64,000 nt of DNA from Eopsaltria australis (GCA_034509425.1 JAVTVJ010000229.1:806001-870000); one strand, 5' to 3'. Numbered from the stretch's first letter, positions 24,465 to 38,015 are shown. Numbers and translations are program-made. The notes: a model not told the origin generated them from the sequence alone.

Positions 24465-26599
24465 CTGGAGGGAGTGGGGAAAAAGTGTGTTAGGTGAGTG
24501 TGAAAATCTGAAAAGAAAAACCCCAAATGTGCATTTTGACCCAACATCAGAACACTGCACTCCTCAGGAGCTGCTGTGATGACAATATCTGCAAAACAAT
24601 AACGAGTTCACTGACATCTGGTCCCAAAGAACTTTGTTTGACCATTCTTCTCCAAAGGAATGTGCTCCAGCAAATGGTCCATCAGCTCCTCTGCCCAGAC
24701 ACTTCCCTACCCTTCCACGACTGGGATTTGATTCCCAGGTCTCTGCAGAAACGTGGACCAGTGTAATTATTCTGGTCTGTAATCAGAGCATCACTGCCCC
24801 AGCTCACGGAGGTGCTGTCCAGGAGGCACCTGGGGCTCAGGGCAGCAGCAGCAGGGGCTGTTCCCACTTCACCTTTTGTTGAAAGTGAGTGGATTGGCCC
24901 AACACACAACTTCTTGTAGGAGTTCTCCCGTACCAGACACTCCCCCACCCTCTCCCTCCTACGAGTTAAAAGTGAACTCCTGCCAAAAATATTTTCTTAC
25001 AAAATCTTACGCTTCTTTATTTTGCGAAATGTATTTTTCCCCACTGGCATCTGGGAATATGCATCATCTAATTAGCCAAATAGATTTTCAGTTCAGCCCA
25101 ATCATTTCCTTATCTAACATCTGAGGCCCAGCATCGCTTGGGGGATTTTGCAGGCACAGAGGTCCTCATTAACTCTGATCTTCAATTACATTGATTATAA
25201 GACTGCCTCCATAACAGTGCTGCACAGATCAGAGGAGAGCCAAAAAACCTCTGCCATTAAGTGGTGTTTTGCAAAACTTACCAGGGTAAAAGCCTCTAAA
25301 AAGACGAGAGAAGAAACCTGCAAGGAGGAGTGGGCAAGGGGAACTGCCAACTAGCCCAGGAACCCACGGACACCTTTCCACTAAGTCTGAGGACCTGCAG
25401 CTTGGGCAAAATTTGCAACTACTGTCTGAAGATTGAAATCTTTCTCAGAGGGACAGCAAGTCTACAGATTCAGGGTCCATTGTAATGAAACTTTAAGGCT
25501 TATGACCCTTAGTAAAGGACTAGGATGTCGTTTTTTTAAGCACCAACTTTGATGGAAGACAAGTGATTGAAAAAGCAGGACAACAAGCCTGCAGCAGCAG
25601 CCACCCCACATGAACCTGCTTGAACACAAACTCTGGATCTCCTTTTGAAGAGGATCCCTGATGCTTAGCAAGAGGGAGCCCTTCTCACCCTCCTCCTGCA
25701 CCACATTATCCATGCAAAGGATGAAACAAGCAGAGCTTCAAGTCAAGCACCTCAGCGAGTGACCTCATTTTCAGGCATCCCAAGATCTCAGCACCATCCA
25801 AATCCGAGCCCTAATTTCCCATAAACACAAGTCTTTGACACTCAGAGTGTTTATATACCATAAACATATTCACAGGAGCATCTCTGCACTCAAAGCCAAT
25901 GGAGGCTGCCAAGCTACTGACTGCTCGAGCAAATGAGAATTAGACATTGGAATCCAGCAGCTCTGGAGACACAGCAAGGCAGGAGCTGCCCCGCCAAGGC
26001 TGCAGGATACATCTCAATCAGACCCAAGGCAGCAGCAAATCACTGAGTAAACCCTCCAGCACCACTGGAAAGCACAGAAACACTGAGTACAAAGAAGTTT
26101 CTTAGAGCCACGTGGTTTTATCTCTAATTATCCTTCTCAATGAATTTTTAAAGATAGCCTTACATTCCAATAACAACAATTGCTGGTTTCTTTTACCAGA
26201 CAGAAATGGCGAACCCTCTGGGAGTGTTTACTGTTTACATGTAGGTGTCTGTGTAGTAACCTGTCAATTTTGTTTTCCTCCTGATTTCCACAGCTCCCTA
26301 ATAAAGAGCGAGGCTCGGGAAGCACGTAGAGTTGTTTTGAGACTCAGCTACAGACAACTCCCTCTGCACCCAAGGACTGAAGAGCGAAACCAGCAGCTCT
26401 CGATTAAAATCCCTACTTAATGAACCCCACTTCTGGTTAAAATACAGCCTGGAAGTAACAGAAGCAAACCTGACACAAACCAGATGCATCATTTGTATTC
26501 AGAGAGATGAAGGTGGCTGGAGCTGGCAGAGCATCTTGGCCCAGGAGCTGCTGCACCACCGTCAGGTGGGTGAGGGAGGGGTGACCTCTGGAACCCCCC

Positions 26600-27022
26600 A
26601 ACATGGAAATATTTAGGTGGAAAAGACCTCTCAGATCATCAAATCCAACCATTCCCCCAGCACTGCCAAGGCAATCAGACCATGTCCCCAAGTGCCACAT
26701 CCACACACCTTTTATATCCCTCCAGGGATGGGGACTCCATCACTGCCCTGGGCAGCTGTGCCAGGGCTGGAAAATCCTTTCTGTGAAGAAATTTTTCTTT
26801 ATATCCAACCTAAACCTCCCCTGGTGGAACTTGAGGCCATTTCCTCCTCTCCTATTGCTTATTACTTGGGAGAAGAGGCCAAACCCCACCAGGTTCCACC
26901 TCCAGTCTGGAAGTTGTGGAAAGTGGAACATTTTCCCCTCAACCTCCTTTTCTCCAGCTCCCTCAGCTGCTCCTCATCAGACTCCAGCCCCTTCCCCAGC
27001 TCCAAGTATTTTGAAGAATAAT
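26600..27022 (-). mobile_element. CR1 LINE 3' fragment (about 420 bp)
   Basis: Minus-strand CR1. Reading the plus strand one sees the complement of the CR1 3' region: AAAAGACCTCTCAGATCATC, CATCACTGCCCTGGGCAGC, CTTTATATCCAACCTAAACC, then the CTCCAGCTCCCTCAGCTGC segment. The 3' end is at the left. It is among the longest CR1 copies here and is in the same orientation as ASTN2. Confidence 0.92.
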
Positions 27023-27217
27023 TACTTATTTTGATTTTAGTAAGACTGATTGACAAATCATCCTTATTATCAGGTTTTTCAGGGGTTTTTTGTTTGTTTG
27101 TTTGAAAAGAGGCAGTGAAAACATTTCAATCCAAAATTCCTGAATTCATTGTAAAATGGAGGTTTTTCTACCTCAGTCTGAAAAAAAAACCAAAACTGGG
27201 GAAATTAAAGGTTTTAG

Positions 27218-27265
27218 TTTCCTTCCTTCTTTCTTTCCTTCCCTTTCTTTTCTTCCCTTCCTCAG
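27218..27265. repeat. Pyrimidine tract (CTTT/CCTT)
   Basis: C/T-only run of about 45 bp on the plus strand. Confidence 0.85.
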
Positions 27266-30200
27266 AGGAGGGAGGGGACAACTTCCAGCAAGGAAACTTC
27301 TCACAGCTCTGAAGCTGAGTGTGTGGCAAGATTTTGAGAGACGTTCACAGACACCCTCATCACCTCCACTCCCACTGACAACACAAACAAACAAACACCC
27401 CAGGCTCGATCCCTTTATAGCTTGTCTGGGAAATAAATAACAGGAAAAGGCATTCTGCAAATATTTTGAAAGCTTAAATTCTGATGATTTTAAAACCTTT
27501 TCACAATTTTTTTCTCCTCACTTTCAAAGAATCCACAAGTAGAAAACAGTTTTCAAAAGTCACCGTCGTGTACATATCAAAACCACCTTGAAAAGCTCAG
27601 AAAGGGCAGGTTGAGGAACAAATCCTTTTAAAAACTACTCAGAACAAACACATTTTTTTAAGGAAGAGCTGTTTCAAACACCTTCAGCTTGCTGGAAACA
27701 TCAGCTGGGTTTGTTTTCCTCAACATGCAGTCTCTGGATGGAGGGAAGGGGAGTGATGGGGGACTTGAGGGTGGTAGAACCCACTACAAAGCACCCCCCT
27801 AAAACCTTCCTGGAGGACCTCAGACCCTACTAAATCACCCCCATGCCCAGTTTGAAGCACACCTTCAGCTGCTGCCTGCAGTCCCCAGAGCAGGTCCCAG
27901 CACAGACACTCTGAACACACCTGGAGGGGCTGTCCACCCTGCTGTCCCCCACTGCCACCTCCCAGATGTCCTCCTAGACACAAAATTCCCACTCAAAGCT
28001 TTGCTGAAATCCCCTTCAAATTGAGACTTTTAGGTAAAGAAACCATCAACCAAACAAGAGAATACAGCAACAAAACGACAACTCGGCACCCAGCACCATC
28101 TCCCAGGAGCCCCTTAGCAGGACATATCCCTCAAATGCTGCTGTCTTTATGAGCCATGGAGCAGCGTGGAGAACACCAGGACACAGCTCCAACCCCCTCC
28201 CAGCTCCACAAGGTCCAGCAGCCCCTCAGGGGATTGATTTGTTTGGGTTTCTGTGTGTGTGTGTTTTGCACTCCCCCCGTCCCTTCCCCAGCACTGATCA
28301 AAGCCGGGTGAGTTAAGGCAGCGTCAGAAGTTCATGTCTCTCATGCTGGGGTCTCCTTCAAAGTTCTGTGGAATTGCTTAAGCCCTGACAAAAGAGGCTT
28401 GAAGTTTTGACATTTCAAAAATCATTTTCAAGAACACAACAGGATAAAACAGCTCAGAAGAGATATCTAACAAGGGAAAAGAACAAAGGACCCCAAAGGC
28501 AGCCAAAAGGGTTTGGCTTTTCCTTTCTCTTTCTTTTCAAGGGAAAAGATCAAAACATAATTTTTTTTGAAGAGCATCTATTTCTTCCTCCCTCTGCTCT
28601 TTTTGTCATCTTTGGTCCATTCACTGTTTCTTGGCCAACAAAATTCCTTTTCATCTAAAATTAGTATTTTGTGTTGGGAAGCAATGGGAGGTCATACTAT
28701 AGGCTGCTATTAATGTATCCAGCCATATACTATCATACAGTTCTAATCCTCTTACAGATATTTTTTATAAACACAAGAGGAAAGATGATCCCTCTTGCTT
28801 CATTCTATAGGTACAAAGAATAACCCTATTTGATTTCTTTAGAGACCTTTTTTTTTCCCCCTTGTTAAACTTGAAAGATCATTGCCCAAAGAGACAACTC
28901 CTCCCCTATCAGCTCTTCCCCTTGATTAGCTCTCCCTCTCCTGTCCTGGGCCCAGGGCATGAAAACTTCTGCTTCTTAAATTTCTCCCAGAAAATGCCAA
29001 AGAACCAGACAGCCTTTGGATGCCCAGGACACACATGTACTGACTTAAGCAAGGAAATTATCTTGGGGCAGGACTCCACCCACAGAGCAACACAGTGCTC
29101 AGCTTTACCATCCCTCTCCTGCTCAGCACAAAACCAGGTGATTTGGGAATAATTTAAATAGTTTTAAGTCAAACTCTGAGTTCTATAGTCTAGTTTGAAT
29201 CCAGAGACAGCATCACACCAGGTTAAAGTCCAAGCCAACCCTCTTGACTTTTTTTTTCCCATTATTTCTGTCTTTGAACAAGGTGAAATGCTTAAACACA
29301 AAGTTATGATAGATTAGAAATCAGCACAAGCCCATAGACACATCTTTCATTCAGTCCTCCCTCTGCTGAAGCACTCACAGTTTATATCTCACAGTGCTTG
29401 ACTCCAGTGTGTATTTTCAGCACAGCAACTGCACCCATGAGCTCTCACCTCCCCAGTCCAATGATGACCAAACCTGGAGACCCCCATCCCCTCCAAACAC
29501 CACCAATCCTGCCAGGGCTTTTTCACACTGGCAAAGCAGAAGTCAATTAGCAGTACAAGTCTGTGTGCAATTACAGCTCAGACTGGAACCACCTTTCCTG
29601 TGGGAGGAGCAGGGTTACAATTTAAGTGTTCAATGGCACTTCCTTTATCATTCTGACAGACTATTTCTTTGGGTTTTCTTGTCTGTCAGTCTTGATTTCT
29701 CCAGGGCTGAGATTCTGACAAACAAGACACATATTTGTAAGGCAGGTGATGGCTCAGCCAGCTTTTCCTAAACTTAAGCAAGAAGGAACCTGCCCACCCT
29801 GCGTTGTGGTCAAGCTCATGCCGCAACAAGAACTCTCATGGCAGCATTAGACAATGTAATTGTGGAGGTGCTGGTAAGAGCACAGCTCTGTCCTCAGAAA
29901 GCATCAGTGGCTGAGACAGAAATGAGACTCCTGGAAAAAAAAAGCTTCTCCTTAATGCTCTGTATCTCCCAACTCCCACGCTGCAGCCCGAGGCTCTTCA
30001 GCAGTGATGCTCTCCAGATATCAGAAGAGGGTTCAGGGAAATCCAGCCTAAATCTAATCACATCACAAAGCACAGAGGAGCTGTGATAAGCTTGTTGTAT
30101 GAATGCCAAAGTCAGTGTCTGCATCTCCATCTCTGGGAGGGAGAGCAGGTCAGCTGGTCAAAGGTGTGCCATCCCGCCCAAATCAGAGGCTGGATGGTGT

Positions 30201-31016
30201 TGGTGAAGCTCACCAGGTGCCAGGAGATGCCCCCTCCCTGCCTCTCTCAGGATGCAACATCCCAGCTCTGAAGCAGCTCCTGCTGACACCATCCAAATGC
30301 CAACCCCAACCCTGCTGGCTTTGATCCAGGGAACCCTGCAAAGGGGAAGGAAGAGGCATTTGGCTTCCCTTGCAAATGGAGCTGCCCCAGGAGCTGGGAA
30401 TACCTCTCCAGGCACAGGGCTGGGGATTCGGGCAGCAGCTGAGCAGGTTCAGAAGCCTGTCAAAGCCACGATAAAAACATGATGTACTTCAGCCTCCAGA
30501 ACCTTATTAGTTCTTCATGCAAAGAGCGTTCACGCTGTAAAACCGTCTTGGAATCCCTTTGATCCACGCTGATACAGTTCATAAATTGATGTTAATATTT
30601 AGAGTTCATGTCTGGTAACACTGCAGCCATTTGCTCACATTTTCTTGCCAGGCAAGCAGACACGGGAGCGGGAGTGAGCTGTAGCACCGGCACGGAGGTG
30701 ACCCTGGTGATTACGAGCTGGTGAAATAAAATGCAATTTGTAAAGCTGCCCCCAAACACGGCCACCTTACATGAAACACTCGGGGCCTGGGGCAGCCAGA
30801 CGTGACACCAAGCCTGCAACAGGAAAGCGTTGCTTCTGTCAAAGCCCTGACCCAGGCCTTCATACAGCAAAAACCCTGGGAGGAGAAAACAGCACAAGAA
30901 AAAACTTATTTTGAACCAATTCCTTCTGCTGACTTCAGAGGGGACTTATGGATCTGGGAATAGCTGGAGAACATGGGAGACCCCAATGGCAGAACCTTTC
31001 TGAAAGCCTGCAAAGG

Positions 31017-31142
31017 TCACAGAATCACAGAATGCTTTGGGTTGGAAGGGACCTTAAAGATCATTTTGTTCCACCCCTCTCCCATGGGTAGGGACACCCT
31101 CCACTGGACCAGACTGCTCAGAACTCCTTCCAGTCTGACCTG
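31017..31142 (-). mobile_element. CR1 LINE 3' tail fragment
   Basis: Minus-strand CR1 tail: TCACAGAATCACAGAATGCT, TTGGAAGGGACCTTAAAGAT, then CCATGGGTAGGGACACC. Confidence 0.93.
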
Positions 31143-31869
31143 AGATAGCTTTGACATCAGATCTCTTCCTTCATCCTTCTGGTTCAAGCCTGGGGAGCTT
31201 CACCTCTAAATCAGAGAGTGTCTCCAGCTTCTCCTTGCTGCCAAAAGAGATGGGGACACAGCCAGTCCCCCACCCCCCGTGGCTCATCTCTGTGTGGCCA
31301 CACGTGCAGCACATCCTGCGTGCCCTGAGGGCAGGAGGTAATGCCTGGTCACCTCCAAGAGCTGCAGAAGTCTGAGCAGGAAATGTCAAAAACAAACAAT
31401 TTAAAGCAACACATTTAATTAAAACCAAAATGAGAAGTTGTTGCGAGTCCCAACAATTGCAGTCTGTAGAGCAATCTTCAGGGAAAATTAACGCAGGCTG
31501 CTAATAGCAGCATCCAATTCACTGGCATCTTGGAGGAAACAGTGGTGGGGGAAGGTAGGAAATAATCTGCAGATGAAACAATTACTGATCAGCTGTGTGG
31601 CAAGGACAGCACGGCATCCTTCAGGCAGGCAGATGCAGATGCATGGAGATTAAAAAAATAAACAAAAAAGAAGCTCCCTCCTCCTCTGCTGTCTTGTCTG
31701 ATGCTCCAACCCAAAATGCGGTCTCGAGTGGAAATTCCACTTCTGCTGGTCTCCTGGCTTTGCAAGGGGGAGCCTGGATTTGCTCTCAGGGCAGCGTTCA
31801 ACCTGGGAGAGTTCATCCACACATGCAGGAGGGACAGAGCCAACGCATGGGCAGCTTGTCGGGGGGGGA

Positions 31870-32210
31870 CACTGCCCACGCTGAGCTCTGATCCCACAGT
31901 GAGAACCCTGCCTGCCCACACTGAGGTCTGATCCCACAGCAGGAACCCTGCCTGCCCACACTGAGCTCTGATCCCACAGTGAGCACCCTGCCTGCCCACA
32001 CCGAGCTCTGATCCCACAGTGAGCACCCTGCCTGCCCACACCGAGCTCTGATCCCACAGTGAGCACCCTGCCTGCCCACACCGAGCTCTGATCCCACAGT
32101 GAGCACCCTGCCTGCCCACACTGAGCTCTGATCCCACAGTGAGCACCCTGCCTGCCCACATCAAGCTCTGATCCCACAGAGAGGGCCCTGCCTGCCCACA
32201 CCAAGCTCTG
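31870..32210. repeat. 40-bp minisatellite, about 8.5 copies
   Basis: Unit of exactly 40 bp containing GAGCTCTGATCCCACAGTGA and GCACCCTGCCTGCCCACAC. Central copies are nearly identical; edge copies are more diverged. Because 40 is not a multiple of 3, all frames cycle through the unit, and the lack of stops makes long spurious minus-strand open frames. Confidence 0.95.
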
Positions 32211-34912
32211 TGCACCATCCTGTACACTCATCCCACAGCCCAGCGAGGCACAGAGGGATCACCAGATCTCCCCTGGCACACATCTCAGAAGAGGAGGGAA
32301 GAAGGCTGTAAATGCCCCAGATGTCTTTGACAGAAACCCGCTTTATGCCCTTTGCTTTATTTCCACTTATAAAACAAAGCCCTACAAGCCCCTTGCAGCT
32401 CTTGCTTCCCTCTGCACCACCGGAGGATCTCACCCACCTCTCCCACTGAAGTACAAACATCCACCCACACCGTATATAACCTCTCCCAGGCTGTAAAAAT
32501 GGGAAGCTTTAATTGATACAATATTTCATACTGTTGTGCAGCAAGGACGTACTCCAGGCTGAGCCCTCCAGAGTATCTTTCTCCACCCTGCCTTCCCTGC
32601 AAGCCATTCCCATTGCTCCAGCTCTACTTTTTGAATTATTACTTACAAGAAAAAAACAAAACCAAAAAAACAACTATTGAATGTAGAGCTGAGTGGCTCA
32701 CATATTCATAAGAGGTTTTATTACTCAGATGGAGGGGCTCTCCTTCCTTTCTTCCCCCTTTGACACGGCTAAAGGGTCCTCTAAATAATGCCTTGCATTT
32801 CCATATCCTCATAAAAGCCACTACGGTTCTTTCCATAAATCTGAGCCACCTCTGAAATCAGAACAATTCCTTCTGCTCAGCACAAGCAGGGGCTGCCTCG
32901 AAACACAAAGCCCTGGAGCAGCAGAAGGCAGGAGAGGATGCTCCAACCACTGCATTCAAAGAGAGGATTTAGAGGCACCAACTCATCTCTGGGAAGCAGG
33001 AGGTCCCAGCCCTCCCTGCCAACCATGGCAGCTCCTGCCAGGCTCTCCTTGATCCAGCTGCTCCATGAAGGGAAGGCACAGCAGCTGTACAAACCAGGCA
33101 ATAACTGCTCAGCGGGGAGCGAGGCAGGGGCACCCCATCGAATGAACAAAAGGAAGAAAACAAACCAAGGGAGAAATCAGGGCAATAGAGACAGGCTGGT
33201 TATTACAGAACTGCTGCTTGGAATATATCCTCCCAGCCTGGCTGCCAGTTGGCTTCTAGTCCCAGTCCTTCCCCTCTGCTTTCCCACCCTGCCACTCCAG
33301 CAGGCTCTGGAGCTGCTTTCTCTAACGCCATTCTTGCTGCAGCAGGGAAAGCTGCCCTGCTCCAAAGCTGGAGACATTTGGGGAGGCTTCCCCCCTCTTT
33401 CTTTTCTTGGCTCTGGCCGCTGGCACGCCAGAACTGGCTGGCATCTATTTTAAGTTTCCTTCAAAGCCGAGTTCTCATCGTCTAGGAGAGAGATTTCTTT
33501 CAGCCTCTGCCTTTGTTTGGCTTCTCCTGCAGAGGTGCCGGCAGCAGCTCCGCTTTCAGATTTTCCTTGGCTGCTGCTGCCTATTGAAATTCCACATTCC
33601 AAAAGGGGATGAGAGGGCACTGCTCCTTCGCATGGGAACATCTTCTGTGAATGCAGCATCCCTGCCTCCTCGCAGAGCCTGCCTTATCATCCTGCACGAC
33701 ACCAAAGGGAGCAGCTTTGGGAACCAGACGATTTCAGCGCACGGCGACACTCGCGAGACGCGGTGCCACCGTCGGGTGCCACACCAGAAGCTGCTTCAAG
33801 ACAGATCAAAGCTCCCAGACTCTGCCAGGCCAAACACGTCAGCTCTGTTGCCACCTCGAGGCCACAGGGATGCTCGTGCCAACCCGCTTCAGCACCTTGT
33901 AAAAAGCAGATTTAATCCCCCATGGGAGATCTCCAGGGAGGAGCAGGGCCCCTCTTCTCCCTCAGCATCAAACTCCAGGTGCTGAGCCTTGGCGAGCACA
34001 TCCAGCCACATTTTTCCTGGGTATCACTGAAAAATCCCAACCCAGCTCAGTTCTGCCATGTCTTTATATGCTTTGTAATGTTTTGCTGCCAGTTGGGTGG
34101 CGCCTTGGGATTTGTTTCTATTCAGAAAGAAGAGAGAACTTTAAGAGGTTTTTCTCTTCTCAGGAAAGGGACTGTCATCGCATAAAATGATGAGATTTCA
34201 GGGAAAGTGATAGCCACTGCAAAATGTCTTGGCTGCTTCTATGCAAAGAATTTGACTGTTTCTCATAAAAAATATTTTAAAAGTTTTCGCAGTTTGTAAT
34301 TATGTTTTACAGTTTCATTACAAAGCTCATTTTAATTCTTCTCCAAACCGTTGTTACCAGTCCTCTTGCCACTTTCTCTTCAGAAAAGTCATTAAGTCAG
34401 GACTGGAGATCATCCCATTTCCCCCAGTTTCAAGGATATTAATCTGTTTTATTGGTATTTCATTGTCATTTTCATTCGAGTGTTCCCTGCATTTGCATAA
34501 TTTGCATTGCCACCCCTTTCCTGGTGACAAGCACAGGCTCAGCTTTTCACTTGCATTCTACAGTCTCATTGCATTTTGTTTATTTTCTTTTTCAGGACAC
34601 ACTGGATTCCTTGGGCCAGAACCACAAGCTGGGAGCAGGATGCTGAGGTCCTGTCTCCATCACTGCCTTCCTGGCTGACCTTCAGCAGCACCAGAACCAG
34701 TGTGAGCTCCCAGTCCAAGTGCTGAACTGGCCAGTGCCCATCCCAAGGGGACACAAGTTAGCACTGGAGCAACCTCATGCCCCAAGTGGAAGAGCTTCTG
34801 TTCTCCAGCTACTTGGAATGATCTGTAAAGATTTCAAATATTCTTGTTCAGCTTATTAAAGCCTTTTAGAAACAGGGCAAGGTGTAGACAAGTCCCTTGT
34901 TTCAAATCCTTA

Positions 34913-35055
34913 AATCACAGAATGGTTTGGCTTGGAAGGGACCTTAAAATTCCTCTTGTTCCAACCCCCTGCCATGAGCAGGGACACCTTCCACCAGACC
35001 AGGCTGCTCAGAGCTCCATCCAAACTGGCCTTGAACACTCCCAGGGATGTGGTAA
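34913..35055 (-). mobile_element. CR1 LINE 3' tail fragment
   Basis: Minus-strand CR1 tail: ATCACAGAATGGTTTGGCTT, GGAAGGGACCTTAAAATTCC, CCAGACCAGGCTGCTCAGAG, then CTTGAACACTCCCAGGGATG. Confidence 0.93.
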
Positions 35056-36058
35056 AACCAGGACACATCTGCACCTTGATGTTATCTTCACATCTCCACT
35101 CCACTCATGTTCAGTGTCTCCACTGTATGAACACAAAGCAGATGCTCTCTTCCTCTTTCCTATGAGGGCCAAGCTGTGACCACTGGGATATCACAGCTAC
35201 CCAGAGACCACTCTGAGCAGGGCTAATCCCACTTCAAACACACTGGTGACTCTCATTCTGCTGTGGGGTGATGATTTCAGCCCCTCTCCACCTCCCCCTG
35301 CAGCTCTCATCCATCTGTGTCTCTTTAACCATCTTCCCCTCCCCAAAATATTAATCCCCCAGGAGCTGCCCTCCCCTCCAAAGCTCCCAAAGCAAGGAGC
35401 TGTCCCAGAGTTGGCTGCACCAGGACACCCCAGCAGCTGGTGATGCACTGGCTCCATGCAGCACATTTCTGGCAGAGAGAAAGTGCCCCCTCTGCATGCC
35501 CCAAGCAGTGAGACGAGTGCAGGAGCTGAGGAATTGGAACCGACTGAATAATGGGTCCTGTCTGCTGGAAGAAAATGAAATTTGCCCTCATGTTACTGAA
35601 AACTTGCACTCGACGCTCACTGCACATTATAAAGAAAAGGTCAGTGAAACACAACAAATGCAAGGGGCCCAGTTGGAGAAAGCAATAAATAGTGACAGCA
35701 GCACTCGTCTAATTTATCAAAGCATCTCTGCCTTTGCTCAAACCCCAGCAATTTCCCTCTGTGCTGCTGCAAGGGCTGGGACGAGCAGCTCTGCTGCTGC
35801 AGGACAGCAGGAGGCCTGTCTGTGCAGCTCCCAGGGCTCCTCAGTGAGTTTGGAGGAGAACAGAAACATCCATCAGACACAATTAGCACCAATGATAACA
35901 ACGATAATATCAATTGACGTGACTGAGATTTTGGCCTCAGGCTCGCAGATGCGCTTCTGGAAAGGGAGATTCCTGCAGTCAAACACAGATGGGGCATTCC
36001 CAAAGGGAGGAACCTCCGAGTCCCAAACACACCCAGAGGGGCAGCAGGAGGGTCTTAC

Positions 36059-36205
36059 CATCAGCAATGAAGTGCTCGGGGACGTGGAGGGTCACCTTGA
36101 CAGTCAGCGGACAGGAGAGCTGGGAGCCGCAGACCACGGCCAGGACGCAGGAGCTGACCGCGATCAGCGTCAGCGCCGTCTTGTTCACAGGGCTCTTCAT
36201 GGAAC
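36059..36205 (-). CDS. ASTN2: ASTN2 exon C: second transmembrane helix and start of ectodomain
   Basis: 147-bp exon with acceptor AG at 36207-36206 (CCTTGCAG|GTTCC) and donor GT at 36058-36057 (GATG|GTAAGA). Its 48 full codons run from [10 protein letters not shown] through the hydrophobic helix [16 protein letters not shown] (exon residues about 11-26), then [19 protein letters not shown]. This is the second membrane segment of astrotactin-2 and the entry into the large C-terminal ectodomain. Astrotactins are reported to be cleaved within or next to this membrane segment, with the two halves staying linked by disulfides; the cysteines in and just after the helix are plausible participants. 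Asn in NKT lies on the cytoplasmic side of the helix, so it is probably not glycosylated although it fits the sequon. An in-frame ATG near the exon start is internal, not a gene start. Confidence 0.94.
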
Positions 36206-37849
36206 CTGCAAGGCACACAGAGGGGCAGGTGGGTGGCCAAAAGGTAAAGCTGTACCCAGGGTTTTCTCAGCAGAGGCAGGAGAGCCCCAGCACGGGGAAG
36301 GCGGGCATTGAAAACAAGGATGGCAGCTCAGCAGGAGTCTGTACACCTCATGCCTCCCATCACACCTTGTTTGGCATGGGTTTTATTTTGCTAGAGGAGG
36401 GAGAAAGCCTGCTCAAAGCCCTGCATAGACCCTCTCCATGGGAACTTCTCCTCCCTGGAATCACTCATCACACCTGCCGTGCCCCCCTGCTGAAACCACC
36501 ATCACTTTGTCAACATTGGTTGGCTTGGCAACTCACTGTGAAACCCTGGTGGAGCCGGACAGCGTCAGGATGGCTGAAACCATCAGCTGCAGCTGGGTGG
36601 GACAGAATCCCCAAGTTTCACAGGGAATGGGGTGAAGCTGTGCAACAGAGACCTGGCTGCCCCAGAAAATTCAGCTGCTCTTATTGGATGCAGACTGGGA
36701 ACGTCAGGTGTCCAAATGAGAACCCTCTACTGATGGAGAGGACCAAGAATCATCCCAGGCCACCACAACCCCACCAACAGGTCTCCACTGCCCAAGCAAG
36801 GAGCAGCCTGCATCCTTGGGGCACCACAGATCCCCCTGGAGCTGGGGGCTGCCCTGCTGCTGCTCTGACTGCACAGCATCCCCCACAGCCCCCTCATCCA
36901 ACACCTTGTGCCAGCACCCCCTTTGCTCCAGGATAATGACAGACACCTCGCAAGGCAGCTGGTTCCTTCTCCAGGGCTCAGGATGCACCACTTGGAGAGT
37001 GGCAAGGAGAGGCACAGCCCAGCAATGAACCCAGAGGCTGCACAGCCCATTCTGGTGCAAGCTGAGATGACCCAGCTGCTGGCAGAGCTGACCACAGACC
37101 TGCTCAGGGTTCAGGTGAGGACACCCCCTGATGTTTGGAAGCCAATGCAGCCTCTCCCCACTTGCGCCCCAGCCCTTACCACTTCATCAGCAAAGAAAAA
37201 TTTAAAAAGCATCAGTTTGAAAACTGAATGGGAAATGGATCCAAGTCAGCATTTGCACACCCTGCAATCTGCCTAAAGCTGCTGCTGGAGGTGCTGGTGC
37301 CAGGGCAGGGACCTCATGCTCAGCACAACCCGAGATTTCCAGGCAGGGCAAACCCCCCTAAAGCATCCCCAGGTTGGATGACCCAACCAGGATTTGTGGG
37401 ACAGAAGTGGCTGATCTGCTGGAAAATAACCCCCATCACTGAGACCAACAGGAGCAAGTAGATTGATTATTTATGAAGCATCTTCTCCTTTCCTTATGCA
37501 TGGATCATCCACACAGCCTTCCCACTCCTATTTCACAGCTTTATCGCCAATCCCCTGCGCCCCTCACCTTGCAATCCTCTTTTTTCCTTTCCAATCTTTA
37601 TTCATATCATCAGCATAAGTTAGCACTTCCATGGGAGGCAAAATCCTCCTCTTGCTGGGCATACTGTGCCTGCCACAGCCCCTGCTTGGCTTGAAGTTAT
37701 GACATGAATGCAAAAAGATAAAAGAGGGGGGAAAAACAAGAAAAAAAAAAAAAAGGCAAGGGAAAAAGCCCCCATCAGGATGAGTGGATGAAATCAAATA
37801 TACAATGGACCAGACAACTCTGGATTTCACCCTTATAAATCACCTTTCA

Positions 37850-38015
37850 ATCCAGGGTCTTAAAGTGCTTTGCAAACATTAAATCATAAATCCCTTATGA
37901 GTGAGACAAGTATTATCCCCTTTTCACAAAGAGCCCAAATCCCAGGTACGATGGCAGCTTTCACCAAACTGCAGCCAGAGTGGAGCTGGAGGAATTAGGA
38001 TTTCACATCCCCACT
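37850..38015. mobile_element. Probable ancient MIR/L2-like (CORE-SINE type) remnant
   Basis: The order AAAGTGCTTTGCAAACATTA, then TTATGAGTGAGACAAGTATT, then TATCCCCTTTTCACA resembles the 3' half of MIR/L2-type amniote repeats (AAGCGCTTTACA..., ATGAGGTAGGTACTATTATCCCCATTTTACAGA). The rest is too diverged to call by eye. Elements of this age are shared across amniotes. Confidence 0.5.

Larger units (their letters stand above)
24465..36058 (-). other. ASTN2 intron C-D (11,594 bp)
   Basis: GT-AG intron. It contains three minus-strand CR1 fragments (26600-27022, 31017-31142, 34913-35055), a 40-bp minisatellite (31870-32210), a pyrimidine tract (27218-27265), a short TG run near 28247, and AT-rich patches near 24965-25125 and 30490-30610. 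Other stretches are anonymous intron. Confidence 0.8.

Noticed and set aside
31589..32231. Minus-strand open frames of about 190-210 residues
   Set aside because: They translate the 40-bp minisatellite in rotating frames; no conserved domain or homologue recognised.
36163..36199. ATG in exon C as an alternative protein start
   Set aside because: It lies inside an exon with a good acceptor and continuous upstream homology; a start here would need separate transcript evidence. The NKT sequon that follows is on the cytoplasmic side.
35496..36936. Plus-strand open frames of 271 and 315 residues overlapping exon C
   Set aside because: They are antisense to a real exon in GC-rich sequence, with no recognisable domain, and two different frames are open at once.
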